Shown here: piece after piece, positions 19,465 through 29,028 of the stretch | How positions within the stretch are numbered: position 1 is the first letter of the stretch | Layout: each line of letters opens with the position of its first letter | Assembly (NCBI RefSeq): GCF_006384975.1 | Contig: NZ_CP021645.1 | Location: 1,144,001 to 1,208,000 of the forward strand | DNA: 64,000 nt | DNA from: Pseudomonas oryzihabitans | GTDB taxonomy: Bacteria; Pseudomonadota; Gammaproteobacteria; Pseudomonadales; Pseudomonadaceae | Direction of reading: 5' to 3' | The notes under the pieces: generated by a model | Database searches by the model: none | What the model was told of the DNA's origin: nothing | Seen by the model: only the letters and a program-made list of their open reading frames with translations | Program-made: the position numbers and the translations under genes

Positions 19465-22065
19465 GTGCTTGAAGCCTATCGTAAACACGTAGAAGAGCGT
19501 GCCGCCCAGGGCATCGTGCCCCAGCCGCTGAACGCCGAGCAAACGGCCGGTCTGGTCGAGCTGCTGAAGAATCCCCCCGCCGGTGAGGAAGACTTCCTCG
19601 TCGATCTCATCACCAACCGCGTTCCGCCGGGCGTCGACGAAGCCGCCTACGTCAAGGCCGGTTTCCTCTCCGCCATCGCCAAGGGTGAAGCCCAGTCCCC
19701 GCTGATCTCCAAGCAGCGCGCCACCGAGCTGCTGGGCACCATGCAGGGCGGCTACAACATCGCCACCCTGGTCGAGCTGCTGGACGACGCCGAACTGGGC
19801 TCTGTTGCCGCCGAGCAACTCAAGCACACCCTGCTGATGTTCGACGCCTTCCACGACGTAGCCGAAAAAGCCAAGGCGGGCAATGCCCACGCCAAGGCCG
19901 TGATGCAGTCCTGGGCCGATGGCGAGTGGTACCAGAAGCGTCCGGAAATCGCCGAGAAGTACACCCTGACCGTGTTCAAGGTACCCGGCGAAACCAACAC
20001 CGACGACCTCTCCCCCGCCCCCGACGCCTGGTCGCGCCCGGACATCCCGCTGCACGCACTGGCCATGCTGAAGATGGCTCGCGATGGCATCGTCCCCGAG
20101 CAGCAAGGCAGCATCGGTCCGCTGAAGCAGATCGAGGAAGTGCGTGCCAAGGGCTTCCCGGTCGCCTACGTCGGTGACGTGGTCGGTACCGGTTCGTCCC
20201 GTAAGTCCGCCACCAACTCGGTGCTGTGGTTCTTCGGCGACGACATCCCCTACGTGCCCAACAAGCGCGGCGGCGGTTTCTGTTTTGGCTCCAAGATCGC
20301 CCCGATCTTCTATAACACCATGGAAGACGCCGGCGCCCTGCCGATCGAATTCGACGTGTCCGCCCTGGAAATGGGTGACGTCATCGACGTCTATCCCAAG
20401 GCCGGCAAGGTCACCCGCCACGGCAGCGACGAGGTGCTCGCCACCTTCGAACTCAAGACCCCCGTGCTGCTGGACGAAGTCCGCGCCGGCGGCCGTATCC
20501 CGCTGATCGTCGGCCGTGGCCTGACTGAAAAAGCGCGTGCCGAACTGGGTATGGGCCCGTCCGACCTGTTCAACAAGCCGGACCAGCCGGCCGAGAGCAG
20601 CAAGGGCTACACCCTGGCGCAGAAGATGGTCGGCAAGGCCTGCGGCGTCGCGGGCGTACGTCCCGGCACCTACTGCGAGCCGAAGATGACCACCGTCGGC
20701 TCCCAGGACACCACCGGCCCGATGACCCGTGACGAGTTGAAAGACCTGGCCTGCCTGGGCTTCTCCGCCGACCTGGTGATGCAGTCCTTCTGCCATACCG
20801 CAGCCTATCCCAAGCCCATCGACGTCAAGACCCACCACACCCTGCCGGATTTCATCCGCACCCGTGGCGGCGTCTCCCTGCGTCCCGGCGACGGCATCAT
20901 CCACAGCTGGCTGAACCGCATGCTGCTGCCTGACACCGTCGGCACCGGTGGCGATTCCCACACCCGCTTCCCGATCGGCATCTCCTTCCCGGCCGGTTCC
21001 GGCCTGGTCGCCTTCGCCGCCGCCACTGGCGTGATGCCGCTGGACATGCCGGAATCCGTGCTGGTGCGCTTCAAGGGCAAGATGCAGCCTGGGATCACCC
21101 TGCGTGACCTGGTGCATGCCATCCCCTACTACGCCATCCAGAAAGGCCTGCTGACCGTCGAGAAGAAGGGCAAGAAGAACATCTTCTCCGGCCGCATCCT
21201 CGAGATCGAAGGCCTGGAAGACCTGACCGTGGAGCAGGCGTTCGAGCTGTCCGATGCCTCCGCCGAGCGTTCCGCCGCCGGTTGCACCATCAAGCTGTCG
21301 CCCGAGTCCATCACCGAGTACCTGCAGTCCAACATCACCCTGCTGCGCTGGATGATCGAGGAAGGCTACGGTGACCCGCGCACCCTGGAGCGCCGCGCGC
21401 GCGCCATGGAAGCCTGGATCGCCAACCCGGAACTGCTCTCCGCCGATGCCGACGCCGAATACAGCGAAGTCATCGAGATCGACCTGGCCGAAGTCACCGA
21501 GCCGGTACTGTGTGCCCCGAACGATCCGGACGATGCCCGCCTGCTGTCGCAGGTGGCCGGCGACAAGATCGACGAGGTGTTCATCGGTTCCTGCATGACC
21601 AACATCGGTCACTTCCGCGCTGCCGGCAAGCTGCTGGACAAGGTCAAGGGCTCGATTCCGACCCGCCTGTGGCTGTCGCCGCCGACCAAGATGGACCAGC
21701 ACCAGCTGACCGAGGAAGGCTACTACGGCATCTACGGCAAGGCCGGTGCGCGCATGGAAATGCCGGGCTGCTCGCTGTGCATGGGCAACCAGGCCCGTGT
21801 GGCCGCCAACGCCACCGTGGTCTCCACCTCCACCCGTAACTTCCCCAACCGCCTGGGCGACGGCGCCAACGTCTACCTGGCGTCGGCGGAACTGGCGGCG
21901 GTGGCCTCGATCCTGGGCAAGCTGCCCACCGTCGAGGAGTACATGGAATACGCGAAGAGCATCGACAGCATGGCCGCGGACGTCTACCGCTACCTGAGCT
22001 TCGATCAGATCGCGGAATTCCGTGAAAGCGCAGAAAAGGCCCGCATCGCCGCCGTCGAAGTTTGA
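19465..22065 (+). CDS. acnB: Aconitate hydratase B
   Basis: Cytoplasmic [4Fe-4S] aconitase of the TCA and methylcitrate cycles, interconverting citrate and isocitrate. The GTG at 19465 is chosen because it gives the canonical N terminus [17 protein letters not shown], has GAGGG upstream, and yields 866 residues against 865 in E. coli. The AcnB order is present: N-terminal HEAT-like domain (1-160), swivel domain with [13 protein letters not shown], then the catalytic domains with [13 protein letters not shown] and the cluster cysteines in GSCMTNIGH and PGCSLCMGN. It is a single gene with its own promoter, a long leader and a strong terminator. The open frame 45 codons upstream is leader sequence. 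Confidence 0.97.
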   Translation: MLEAYRKHVEERAAQGIVPQPLNAEQTAGLVELLKNPPAGEEDFLVDLITNRVPPGVDEAAYVKAGFLSAIAKGEAQSPLISKQRATELLGTMQGGYNIATLVELLDDAELGSVAAEQLKHTLLMFDAFHDVAEKAKAGNAHAKAVMQSWADGEWYQKRPEIAEKYTLTVFKVPGETNTDDLSPAPDAWSRPDIPLHALAMLKMARDGIVPEQQGSIGPLKQIEEVRAKGFPVAYVGDVVGTGSSRKSATNSVLWFFGDDIPYVPNKRGGGFCFGSKIAPIFYNTMEDAGALPIEFDVSALEMGDVIDVYPKAGKVTRHGSDEVLATFELKTPVLLDEVRAGGRIPLIVGRGLTEKARAELGMGPSDLFNKPDQPAESSKGYTLAQKMVGKACGVAGVRPGTYCEPKMTTVGSQDTTGPMTRDELKDLACLGFSADLVMQSFCHTAAYPKPIDVKTHHTLPDFIRTRGGVSLRPGDGIIHSWLNRMLLPDTVGTGGDSHTRFPIGISFPAGSGLVAFAAATGVMPLDMPESVLVRFKGKMQPGITLRDLVHAIPYYAIQKGLLTVEKKGKKNIFSGRILEIEGLEDLTVEQAFELSDASAERSAAGCTIKLSPESITEYLQSNITLLRWMIEEGYGDPRTLERRARAMEAWIANPELLSADADAEYSEVIEIDLAEVTEPVLCAPNDPDDARLLSQVAGDKIDEVFIGSCMTNIGHFRAAGKLLDKVKGSIPTRLWLSPPTKMDQHQLTEEGYYGIYGKAGARMEMPGCSLCMGNQARVAANATVVSTSTRNFPNRLGDGANVYLASAELAAVASILGKLPTVEEYMEYAKSIDSMAADVYRYLSFDQIAEFRESAEKARIAAVEV

Positions 22066-22083
22066 CGCTAGCGTTCGGTACTG

Positions 22084-22109
22084 AAAACCGCCCTTCGGGG
22101 CGGTTTTTC
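22084..22109 (+). terminator. Intrinsic terminator of acnB
   Basis: AAAACCGCCC-TTCG-GGGCGGTTTTT: a GC-rich stem with a stable tetraloop and a U-run, about 20 bases after the acnB stop. Confidence 0.92.
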
Positions 22110-22397
22110 ATTTCAGGACCAAGAGGACAACTCCGGTACTCACTTCGCTGAACTAGCGCCGTTCCGTACGAAAAGTCCGAGCGCGCGGAGGCGAGGCAAA
22201 GGGCAATGAACTCCCTGATGAAGCAAGGGAGTTAATCGTAGATTTATCCCGCGCAGGTCGGGCACAAGCATCGGGTTCACGGACGTCTATCAACCAGGGA
22301 AAAGACGCTGGCAATATAACGCTCTCATTGGAGCAATGACGGGCTTCGCCGCCTGGATGAAGACACAACGAAGTCGTGCGCATAGGGAAAGAGATGT
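22110..22397. other. Intergenic stretch upstream of the helicase-nuclease gene
   Basis: About 290 bases with no convincing gene. A 94-codon frame on the minus strand runs through it and into the helicase gene but has no family resemblance. Composition is slightly lower in GC than the flanking core gene acnB. No clear promoter could be assigned. Confidence 0.5.
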
Positions 22398-25103
22398 ATG
22401 GTGTCGATCTGGGTGGATGGCAAGGATAAGACCTCACAAGTCAGCGACTGGAAGATCTGGAGCGACAACTACGCAGTCCTGCAACTGACGTGTTGTTTCC
22501 CCTCCCAAAAACGCTATACGCGCCCGCTTAGCGTCTGCAGCGTTTCTCCCACTCGCGAACTGGGCGAGAGGTTGCTAACCAAACCCGGCAGCACGATCTT
22601 CAAGCCCATAGTCAAGGCGACGATCTACGATGAGCGGTATGCCGTCGTGCATTATCCAGACACCGAAAAACCCGAAGTCTTCAAAATGGATGACGTCGAC
22701 TTTGTCATGCCGACAGCGATGAAGGACACACCGGTCTTCCGCTATTTCACTACCGTAGCCAATGCCCGGCAAGAACGTGCGGCTTCGAAGACCGCCAGCG
22801 ACATCGCCGCCAATGTCGTGCGCCAGCTAGGAAAACTACCCGCCAGTGCCGACACGGCCTTGCAGGCCTACTGCACGGGGCGCAACGGCCTGCTGGCGCC
22901 GGGTCGGGGGCTGATCTTTCCGTTCGGACTGAACGAAAGCCAACTCGCGGCAGTTGAACAGGCATTCCGCGCGCAGGTCAGCGTGATCGAGGGTCCTCCA
23001 GGCACGGGCAAGACCCAGACCATCCTCAACATCCTCGCCAATATCCTGCTGCGTGGGCAGACGGTGGCAGTGCTCTCCAACAACAATGCGGCGGTGGAAA
23101 ACGTCTACGAGAAGCTGGAGAAGTGCGGTCTGGGCTATCTGGTCGCCAAGCTTGGCAATCAGGATAACCGCGAGGTTTTTTTCTCCGCTCTGCCGCCATG
23201 GCCAGCCGACGAACCCGAGCCCGCACCGACGCTGGAGGAGATCCAGACCCTGCTGGCCCGCTTGAAGCAGTACCTGCACGATCACAACCGGGCGGCGCAA
23301 TTGCAGGTCGAACTCGATGAGCTGACCATCGAGCGACGCTATTTGCAGCAGTGGCAGGCAGACAATGGCGTGCAGCCTGCCGTCTCGCTGGCGCGGTACG
23401 GACTAACTCCGCGCAAGAGCACCGACCTGATGGCCTACCTGGCCCATCTCGGCGAGCGGCGCATTCGTCTCAAAGACCGTGTCGAGCTGCTATTCAACTT
23501 CCGGATTTTCCGCGCCAAGCCGTTCGCCGACGACGAGGCGCGGCTGTCCGTGTTTCATGCCTTGCAGCTGCACTACTACGACAAGGCAGTGCAAGCCAAA
23601 GCAGCGGAGTTGCAGGCATGCCGCGAGGCGCTGGCACGTGGCAATTTCAGCGCCCTGTTGGATGAAGTGAAGAGTGCCTCGATGCGCCATCTGAAGCAGC
23701 ACCTGCACAGGCTGCCTCGGCCGTCGGAACGCTTCGATGCCAAGACCTACCGTAAACAGTTCGACGCCTTCTTGAAGCGCTTCCCGATCCTGGGCAGCGG
23801 CACGCACTCCATCGTCAATTCGATCGCAGCGGGAGCGATCCTCGACTACGTGATCATCGATGAAGCCTCGCTACAGGACATCGTGCCGGGCATCTTGCCG
23901 TTGGGCTGCGCAAAGAACCTGATCGTCGTCGGCGATAATCGCCAGTTGGCTCATATTCCAGTAAAGCTAGGTCTGCCGGCGCCGGCCGAGACCTACGATT
24001 GCGAGCGCTACAGCCTGCTCGATTCGTGCATCAAGGTGTTCCAGGAGACGCTACCCAGGACCCTGCTGAAAGAGCATTACCGCTGCCATCCCAGGATCAT
24101 CCAGTTCTGCAACCAGCAGTTCTACGACAACGCGCTGGTGCCGATGACCGAGGACAAGGGCGAGACACCGCTGCGCCTGGTGGTGACCGCCAAGGGCAAT
24201 CATGCCCGCCAGAACACCAATCTGCGGGAACTGGACTCCTTGCTCAAGGTGCTCGACGACGAGGGCGAGCCCGTCGGCATGGACGGCGAAGGCCGGGGTT
24301 TCATCGCGCCGTTCCGGGCCCAGGTCAACCTGTCCGGCACGCGCCTACCGGCGGATTTCGTCAAGGACACCGTGCACAAGTTCCAGGGCCGGGAGTGCGA
24401 CGAGATCGTCTTCTCCACCGTACTGGACCAAAAGCGCTACAACCAGGAGCACAAACGGCTGACGTTCGTCGACGACCCGCGCATGATCAACGTGGCGGTG
24501 TCACGGGCCAAGCATCGCTTCACCCTGGTCACGGGCGACGCGGTATTCGCCGGCCACAACGGGCACATCGCGGCCTTGATGCGCTACCTCACCTATTACG
24601 CCCAGGACACGCAGATCGTCCGTGCACCCGTGGTGTCGGCCTTCGACCTGCTGTACCGCGAATACGACCAGTCCCTGGCGCGCTTGAACGCGCGCTTGCG
24701 ACCCGAGGATTCGCGTTACAAGTCCGAGCAGATCGCGGCGCAGTTGCTGCGCGAAGCCCTGTCTGATCCGGCGTACCACGCCTTGATGGTCCATGATCAG
24801 GTCAAACTGGATCAGGTCGCCGCGCCGAGCAACCCGGCCCCGACGGAGCGCGAGCGAGCCTTCATGGCCCGCGCCAGTTGCGACTTCGTCATCTATTTCC
24901 GCGTCGGCAAGATCCCGGTAGGGGTGATCGAGGTCGACGGCGGCGCCCACGACCGGCCCGATCAGGCAGCGCGGGATGCCATGAAGGACAGCATCCTGGC
25001 CAGGAGCGGCATCGCTATCCTGCGCCTGCGCACCGTCGAAAGTCGCATCGAAGAGCGGATCGACAAGTTCATCGCCCCATGGGCGGCCTTAAGCGCCAGT
25101 TAA
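22398..25103 (+). CDS. Superfamily 1 helicase with C-terminal DUF2726-like nuclease domain
   Basis: A 901-residue protein, probably cytoplasmic. Residues 1-160 are an uncharacterised, beta-rich N-terminal region. The helicase core follows: Walker A GPPGTGKT at residues 199-206, a long charged helical insert (about 270-440), Walker B VIIDEAS with D488-E489, GDNRQLAHIP, EHYRCHPRIIQFCN, and motif VI NVAVSRAKHR starting at 698; this is the Upf1/DNA2-like SF1B arrangement. The last 90 residues carry a PD-(D/E)xK-like pattern, D829 then IEVDGG with E845 and D847, in the DUF2726 style. A stand-alone gene with no partner, flanked by intergenic DNA, between core acnB and an accessory secreted-protein cluster. 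Helicase-nuclease fusions of this kind are often phage or plasmid defence genes; DNA repair is the alternative. A GAGA site precedes the ATG. Confidence 0.8.
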   Translation: MVSIWVDGKDKTSQVSDWKIWSDNYAVLQLTCCFPSQKRYTRPLSVCSVSPTRELGERLLTKPGSTIFKPIVKATIYDERYAVVHYPDTEKPEVFKMDDVDFVMPTAMKDTPVFRYFTTVANARQERAASKTASDIAANVVRQLGKLPASADTALQAYCTGRNGLLAPGRGLIFPFGLNESQLAAVEQAFRAQVSVIEGPPGTGKTQTILNILANILLRGQTVAVLSNNNAAVENVYEKLEKCGLGYLVAKLGNQDNREVFFSALPPWPADEPEPAPTLEEIQTLLARLKQYLHDHNRAAQLQVELDELTIERRYLQQWQADNGVQPAVSLARYGLTPRKSTDLMAYLAHLGERRIRLKDRVELLFNFRIFRAKPFADDEARLSVFHALQLHYYDKAVQAKAAELQACREALARGNFSALLDEVKSASMRHLKQHLHRLPRPSERFDAKTYRKQFDAFLKRFPILGSGTHSIVNSIAAGAILDYVIIDEASLQDIVPGILPLGCAKNLIVVGDNRQLAHIPVKLGLPAPAETYDCERYSLLDSCIKVFQETLPRTLLKEHYRCHPRIIQFCNQQFYDNALVPMTEDKGETPLRLVVTAKGNHARQNTNLRELDSLLKVLDDEGEPVGMDGEGRGFIAPFRAQVNLSGTRLPADFVKDTVHKFQGRECDEIVFSTVLDQKRYNQEHKRLTFVDDPRMINVAVSRAKHRFTLVTGDAVFAGHNGHIAALMRYLTYYAQDTQIVRAPVVSAFDLLYREYDQSLARLNARLRPEDSRYKSEQIAAQLLREALSDPAYHALMVHDQVKLDQVAAPSNPAPTERERAFMARASCDFVIYFRVGKIPVGVIEVDGGAHDRPDQAARDAMKDSILARSGIAILRLRTVESRIEERIDKFIAPWAALSAS

Positions 25104-25151
25104 CCCTGCTGCCCTTACCCTCGGCTCTCCATCCAGCCTGAGATCCCTTTC

Positions 25152-25367
25152 ATGAAACGTCTTGCTGCCATCACCCTGACCGCCCTGCTGTTCGGCCTCA
25201 GCCAGACGAGCATGGCGGCCGGTTGTATCAAGGGCGCCGTGGTGGGCGGTGTGGCCGGGCATGTCGCCGGTCACCATGCCATAGCGGGCGCGGTCGCCGG
25301 TTGCGTCATTGGCCATCACCTGGCGGAGAAGGCCAAGAAGGAAGATCACCCGCACCATTTCCTTTGA
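25152..25367 (+). CDS. Small secreted Gly/His-rich protein (paralogue of 26846-27070)
   Basis: A 71-residue protein with a signal peptide (MKRLAAITLTALLFGLSQTSMAA) followed by GCIKGAVVGGVAGHVAGHHA, a glycine-zipper-like segment, with two cysteines and a charged His-rich tail. The mature chain is only about 48 residues. A near-identical core occurs in the gene at 26846. The glycine periodicity suggests a membrane-inserting or oligomerising peptide of the cell envelope; function is unknown. It sits 48 bases after the helicase gene and 88 before the xylanase gene. Confidence 0.7.
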   Translation: MKRLAAITLTALLFGLSQTSMAAGCIKGAVVGGVAGHVAGHHAIAGAVAGCVIGHHLAEKAKKEDHPHHFL

Positions 25368-25455
25368 GGTCAATGGCCTGCTCCTGACGGGATGCCGGAA
25401 AGCAGCGCCTGACCCCTTACGAGGCCATGCTAGAGTCCCCAGGGGAATCTCGAAG

Positions 25456-26538
25456 ATGCCGCGCTCCGTCGTCGCCCTGCTGCTGTCTCTCGGTCTCTTG
25501 AATGCCAGCGCTGTCGCCCTGGCGGCCGATCCAGAGACGCCGGCTGCCACCCGCTCCCTGGCCGCAGCCTATGACGGCCGGCTGAAGATCGGCGCCGCCA
25601 TCGAGCCCGATCAGCTCGCCGGCCACGATGGCGCGCTGCTGGCGCTGCAGTTCAGCAGTGTGGTCGCCGAGAATGCCATGAAGCCCCTGCAGATCCATCC
25701 TCAGGAGGATAGCTACGTCTTCGGGCCGGCCGATGCCATCGTCGCCTTCGCCGAACGCCATGGCCTGGCGGTGCGCGGCCATACCCTGCTCTGGGGCAGC
25801 CATACGCCGGATTGGTTCTGGCAAGGGGACAACGGCCAACCGGCCTCGCGCGAACAGGTGCTGCAGCGACTCCGCCAGCACATTGCCGCGGTGGTCGGGC
25901 ACTATCGGGGTCGAGTCTACGCCTGGGATGTGGTCAACGAGGCCATAGATCCCAATCAGCCTGGCTGCCTGCGTAATGATCGCTGGCTGCAGGTGGTCGG
26001 CCCCGGCTATCTCGCCGAGGCCTTTCGTGCGGCCCATGCCGCCGATCCCAAGGCGCGCCTGTTCATCAACGAGTTCAACACCAATGAACCGGCCAAGCGC
26101 GACTGCCTGGCGCGGGTGGTGAAGGGGCTGCTGGCCGAGGGCGTGCCGGTGCAGGGGATCGGCCACCAGACCCACATCAGCATCTACTGGCCAGCGCTGG
26201 CGGCCATCGACCAGTCGCTCACCACCTTCGCCCGGCTGGGCCTGGAAAACCAGATCACCGAGCTGGACATGAGTCTCTATCAGCACCATGACTATCGACC
26301 TACGCTAACCTTGCAACAGCGTTTGGGGCTGCAGGCCGAGCGCTATCGCGATCTGCTGGCCATGGTCCTGAGGCATCCCAAGGTGACTGCCGTGACCTGG
26401 TGGGGCGTGGCCGACAACCACAGCTGGCTCAACAACCAGCCAGGTGTGCCGGGCGATGACCAGCCCTTGCTGTTCGATCGTCAGCAGCGACCGAAGCCGG
26501 CCTATTGGGCGGTGCTGCATCTGCGAATGCGCCAGTAG
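25456..26538 (+). CDS. GH10 endo-1,4-beta-xylanase, secreted
   Basis: A 360-residue glycoside hydrolase of family 10 cleaving internal beta-1,4 bonds of xylan. After a signal peptide (ending ASAVALAA) the TIM-barrel motifs are all visible: FSSVVAENAMKP, RGHTLLWGSHTPDW, the acid/base glutamate E162 in WDVVNEAID, GIGHQTHIS, and the nucleophile E269 in ITELDMSL, then VTWWGVADNHSW. The frame extends upstream over the preceding small gene, but the ATG at 25456 begins the signal sequence. No carbohydrate-binding module is present. It is flanked by two paralogous small secreted-protein genes; no other xylan-utilisation gene is in the window. Xylanases are uncommon in Pseudomonas, so transfer from another plant-associated bacterium is plausible. 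Confidence 0.92.
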   Translation: MPRSVVALLLSLGLLNASAVALAADPETPAATRSLAAAYDGRLKIGAAIEPDQLAGHDGALLALQFSSVVAENAMKPLQIHPQEDSYVFGPADAIVAFAERHGLAVRGHTLLWGSHTPDWFWQGDNGQPASREQVLQRLRQHIAAVVGHYRGRVYAWDVVNEAIDPNQPGCLRNDRWLQVVGPGYLAEAFRAAHAADPKARLFINEFNTNEPAKRDCLARVVKGLLAEGVPVQGIGHQTHISIYWPALAAIDQSLTTFARLGLENQITELDMSLYQHHDYRPTLTLQQRLGLQAERYRDLLAMVLRHPKVTAVTWWGVADNHSWLNNQPGVPGDDQPLLFDRQQRPKPAYWAVLHLRMRQ

Positions 26539-26640
26539 CACGGCCTGTACAGGGGGCACTCTCCACGGCCTCCCGTCCGCGCCCGACGCAGTTATCACGG
26601 CCATGGCGATCCGTCGAGGCGGCCGCTACCCCGGGCCGCC

Positions 26641-26732
26641 GTAGGTTGGGTTGAGCACAGCGAAGCCCAACAGGGTCTCCGGACCCAGGCAATGTTGGGC
26701 TTCGACGATAGAGCCGTCTCAACCCAACCTAC
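26641..26732. repeat. Long imperfect inverted repeat (GTAGGTTGGGTTGAG family)
   Basis: The left arm begins GTAGGTTGGGTTGAG and ends GCGAAGCCCAACA; the right arm begins TGTTGGGCTTCG and ends CTCAACCCAACCTAC. The outer 15 and inner 12 bases pair perfectly. Elements of this kind are scattered in intergenic DNA of many Proteobacteria and are probably non-autonomous repeats. Confidence 0.75.
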
Positions 26733-26737
26733 AGCCT

Positions 26738-26756
26738 ATCGCGGCCATGGCCGCGA
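26738..26756. repeat. REP-like palindrome
   Basis: CGCGGCCATGGCCGCG is a perfect 16-base palindrome sharing ATCGCGGCCATGG with the REP pair at 48278-48341. Confidence 0.5.
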
Positions 26757-26845
26757 GCGCGACTGGATAGCGCAAGAGAACCGGCAAGGCTCGTTCGGGT
26801 CAATTGCTACAGGACATTACTTCGCACCCACGAGAGGTCGCCACC

Positions 26846-27070
26846 ATGAAACTCCTGCCTACCCTTGCCCTTTCCGCCCTGCTACTAGGCGCCAGCCAAG
26901 CTACTTTTGCCGCCGGCTGCATCAAGGGTGCCGTCGTTGGCGGTGCCGCTGGCCATGTCGCTGGGGGGCACGGCGTCGCTGGTGCCGCAGCCGGTTGCGC
27001 CATCGGTCACCACGAGGCCAACAAGAAGGCCAAGCAGGAACAGCAGCAACAGAACGCCCCGCAACAGTAA
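26846..27070 (+). CDS. Small secreted Gly/His-rich protein (paralogue of 25152-25367)
   Basis: A 74-residue protein with signal peptide MKLLPTLALSALLLGASQATFAA followed by GCIKGAVVGGAAGHVAGGHG, the same core as the gene at 25152, and a tail rich in Lys and Gln (KKAKQEQQQQNAPQQ). The ATG is chosen at the signal peptide, with GAGAGG in front; a frame 14 codons longer is unlikely. The two copies differ mainly in their tails, which suggests an old duplication with conserved cores. Function is unknown. Confidence 0.7.
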   Translation: MKLLPTLALSALLLGASQATFAAGCIKGAVVGGAAGHVAGGHGVAGAAAGCAIGHHEANKKAKQEQQQQNAPQQ

Positions 27071-27079
27071 TGCGCTAGA

Positions 27080-27112
27080 GGCCCCGTCACGCCTGGAGGG
27101 CGGGGCCGATTT
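27080..27112 (+). terminator. Probable terminator of the small secreted-protein gene
   Basis: GGCCCCG (27080-27086) pairs with CGGGGCC (27101-27107), followed by GATTTAA; it is ten bases past the stop codon. The U-run is weak. Confidence 0.55.
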
Positions 27113-27115
27113 AAC

Positions 27116-27165
27116 GCTTTCTTTACGCCCCTTTCCCTGAGCACGTCTCGCTTCTTTACAGCCCT
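27116..27165 (+). promoter_or_regulatory. Candidate KdpE binding region upstream of kdpF
   Basis: Two direct repeats, GCTTTCTTTACGCCCCT (27116-27132) and GCTTCTTTACAGCCCT (27150-27165), place TTTAC 33 bases apart, about three helical turns. They resemble the T-rich TTTACACCCC box bound by KdpE at the E. coli kdp promoter. Confidence 0.5.
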
Positions 27166-27230
27166 CCTCCCGACAATTTCTCTACGCGGCAATCGCCGTT
27201 CGAGGAGTTTTAATTCGTGGAGAGCGCGCA

Positions 27231-27320
27231 ATGAATCCCTGGAATCTCCTGGCCCTGCTGCTGGCACTGGGTCTGTTCGTCTATCTGCTGGCGGCGCTGC
27301 TGCGCGCCGGCCGGTCCTAG
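27231..27320 (+). CDS. kdpF: KdpF, small subunit of the K+-transporting ATPase
   Basis: A 29-residue single-helix membrane peptide (MNPWNLLALLLALGLF...) that stabilises the KdpFABC complex. It is preceded by GGAGAG and ends nine bases before kdpA. Length and position are standard. Confidence 0.88.
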   Translation: MNPWNLLALLLALGLFVYLLAALLRAGRS

Positions 27321-27329
27321 GGAGGCGGC

Positions 27330-29027
27330 ATGGACAGGCAAGCCGCGTTCCTCATCCTGGCCTTCCTGGCCCTGACCTTTCTTCCGGCGCCCTTCCTGGG
27401 GCGCTTCTTCTATCGTGCGCTCGAAGGCGAGCGAACCTGGCTGACCTTCATCGGCGCGCCCCTGGAGCGGCTGACGCTCAAGCTGGTCGGCACCGATGGC
27501 CGCGGTCAGGACTGGCGCACCTATGCCATCGCCCTGGTGCTGTTCAACCTGCTGGGCATCGCCCTGCTGTTCGCCATCCTGTTGCTGCAGGGCGAATTGC
27601 CGCTGAATCCCCAGCATCTTCCGGGCCTGGAATGGACCCTGGCACTGAACACCGCCATCAGCTTCGTCACCAACACCAACTGGCAGGCCTACAGTGGCGA
27701 AGCCTCGCTGAGCTACTTCAGCCAGATGGTCGGGCTAGGGGTGCAGAACTTCGTCAGCGCCGCCGTGGGCGTGGCGGTATTGGCCGCCCTGGCTCGCGGC
27801 ATTGCCCGGCGGAGCGCCCGGGAGATCGGTAATTTCTGGGCCGACCTGTTCCGCGCCACCTTCTATGTGCTGCTGCCACTGTGCCTGCCGCTGGCGCTGC
27901 TGTTGATCTGGCAAGGCGTGCCCCAGACCTTCGCCGCCTACGTGGATGCCACCACCTTGCAGGGCGCCAGCCAGAGCCTGCCGCTCGGCCCGGCCGCCAG
28001 CCAGATCGCCATCAAGCAACTCGGCACCAATGGCGGCGGCTTCTTCGGGGTCAACTCGGCACATCCCTTCGAGAACCCCACGGCGCTGAGCGATCTGCTG
28101 GAGCTGGCCGCCATCCTGATGATCCCGGCCGCCCTGGTGTTCAGCTTCGGCCACTATGTGAAGGACCAGCGGCAGAGCTGGGCGATCTTCGCCGCCATGT
28201 TCGGCCTGCTGGTGCTCGGCGCCGTGGTCGCCATCGCGGCCCAGGACCACGCCAATCCGACGCTGGCCAACCTGCCGATCACCCAGGGCGCCTCCCTGGA
28301 AGGCCTGGAGACCCGCTTCGGCGCCACCGCCTCGGCGCTCTGGGCCACGGTGACCACCGCGGCCTCCAACGGCTCGGTGAATTCCATGCACGATAGCCTG
28401 GCTCCCCTCACCGGCCTGATCGCGCTATTCAACATGATGCTGGGCGAGGTGATCTTCGGCGGCGTCGGTGCCGGGCTCTACGGCATGCTACTCAATGTGC
28501 TGATCGCCGTTTTCATCGCTGGGCTGATGGTCGGCCGCACCCCGGAATACCTGGGCAAGAAGCTGGAGGCACCCGAGGTGCGTCTGCTGATGGCGACGCT
28601 GCTGGTAATGCCGCTGGGCGTCCTGGTGCTGGGTGCCATCGCCGCCAGCGTCCCGGCCGGCGTGGCTGGCATCGGTGCCAGCGGGCCCCATGGTTTCAGC
28701 CAACTGCTCTATGCCTATACCTCAGCCACCGCCAACAACGGCTCGGCCTTCGGTGGCTTCAGTGCCAACACCCCCTTCCACAACCTGATGCTGAGCCTGG
28801 CGCTGTTGATCGGTCGCTTCGGCTACATCCTGCCGATCCTGGCCATCGCCGGCAGCCTGGCCGCCAAGCGCGCCGTGCCGGTGGGCCCGAATAGCTTCCC
28901 CACCCATGGCCCGCTGTTCGTCACCCTGCTGGTCGTCACCATCCTGCTGGTGGGCGGCCTGACCTTCCTGCCGACGCTCGCCCTGGGGCCGATCGCCGAT
29001 CAATTGCAACTGTTCGGAGTCCGCTGA
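27330..29027 (+). CDS. kdpA: K+-transporting ATPase subunit A (KdpA)
   Basis: A 565-residue polytopic inner-membrane subunit that selects K+. The four degenerate selectivity-filter loops of the KtrB-like fold are visible, among them [28 protein letters not shown] and [22 protein letters not shown] precedes the ATG. It is second in kdpFABCDE and followed one base later by kdpB. Confidence 0.97.
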   Translation: MDRQAAFLILAFLALTFLPAPFLGRFFYRALEGERTWLTFIGAPLERLTLKLVGTDGRGQDWRTYAIALVLFNLLGIALLFAILLLQGELPLNPQHLPGLEWTLALNTAISFVTNTNWQAYSGEASLSYFSQMVGLGVQNFVSAAVGVAVLAALARGIARRSAREIGNFWADLFRATFYVLLPLCLPLALLLIWQGVPQTFAAYVDATTLQGASQSLPLGPAASQIAIKQLGTNGGGFFGVNSAHPFENPTALSDLLELAAILMIPAALVFSFGHYVKDQRQSWAIFAAMFGLLVLGAVVAIAAQDHANPTLANLPITQGASLEGLETRFGATASALWATVTTAASNGSVNSMHDSLAPLTGLIALFNMMLGEVIFGGVGAGLYGMLLNVLIAVFIAGLMVGRTPEYLGKKLEAPEVRLLMATLLVMPLGVLVLGAIAASVPAGVAGIGASGPHGFSQLLYAYTSATANNGSAFGGFSANTPFHNLMLSLALLIGRFGYILPILAIAGSLAAKRAVPVGPNSFPTHGPLFVTLLVVTILLVGGLTFLPTLALGPIADQLQLFGVR

Positions 29028-29028
29028 A

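Noticed and set aside
19282..21702. An 806-codon open frame on the minus strand opposite acnB
   Set aside because: It is the antisense of acnB; the composition (Gly/His/Gln-rich, no hydrophobic core) is what a high-GC gene gives on its opposite strand.
22153..22437. A 94-codon minus-strand frame before the helicase gene
   Set aside because: It overlaps the helicase start and has no family features; treated as chance.
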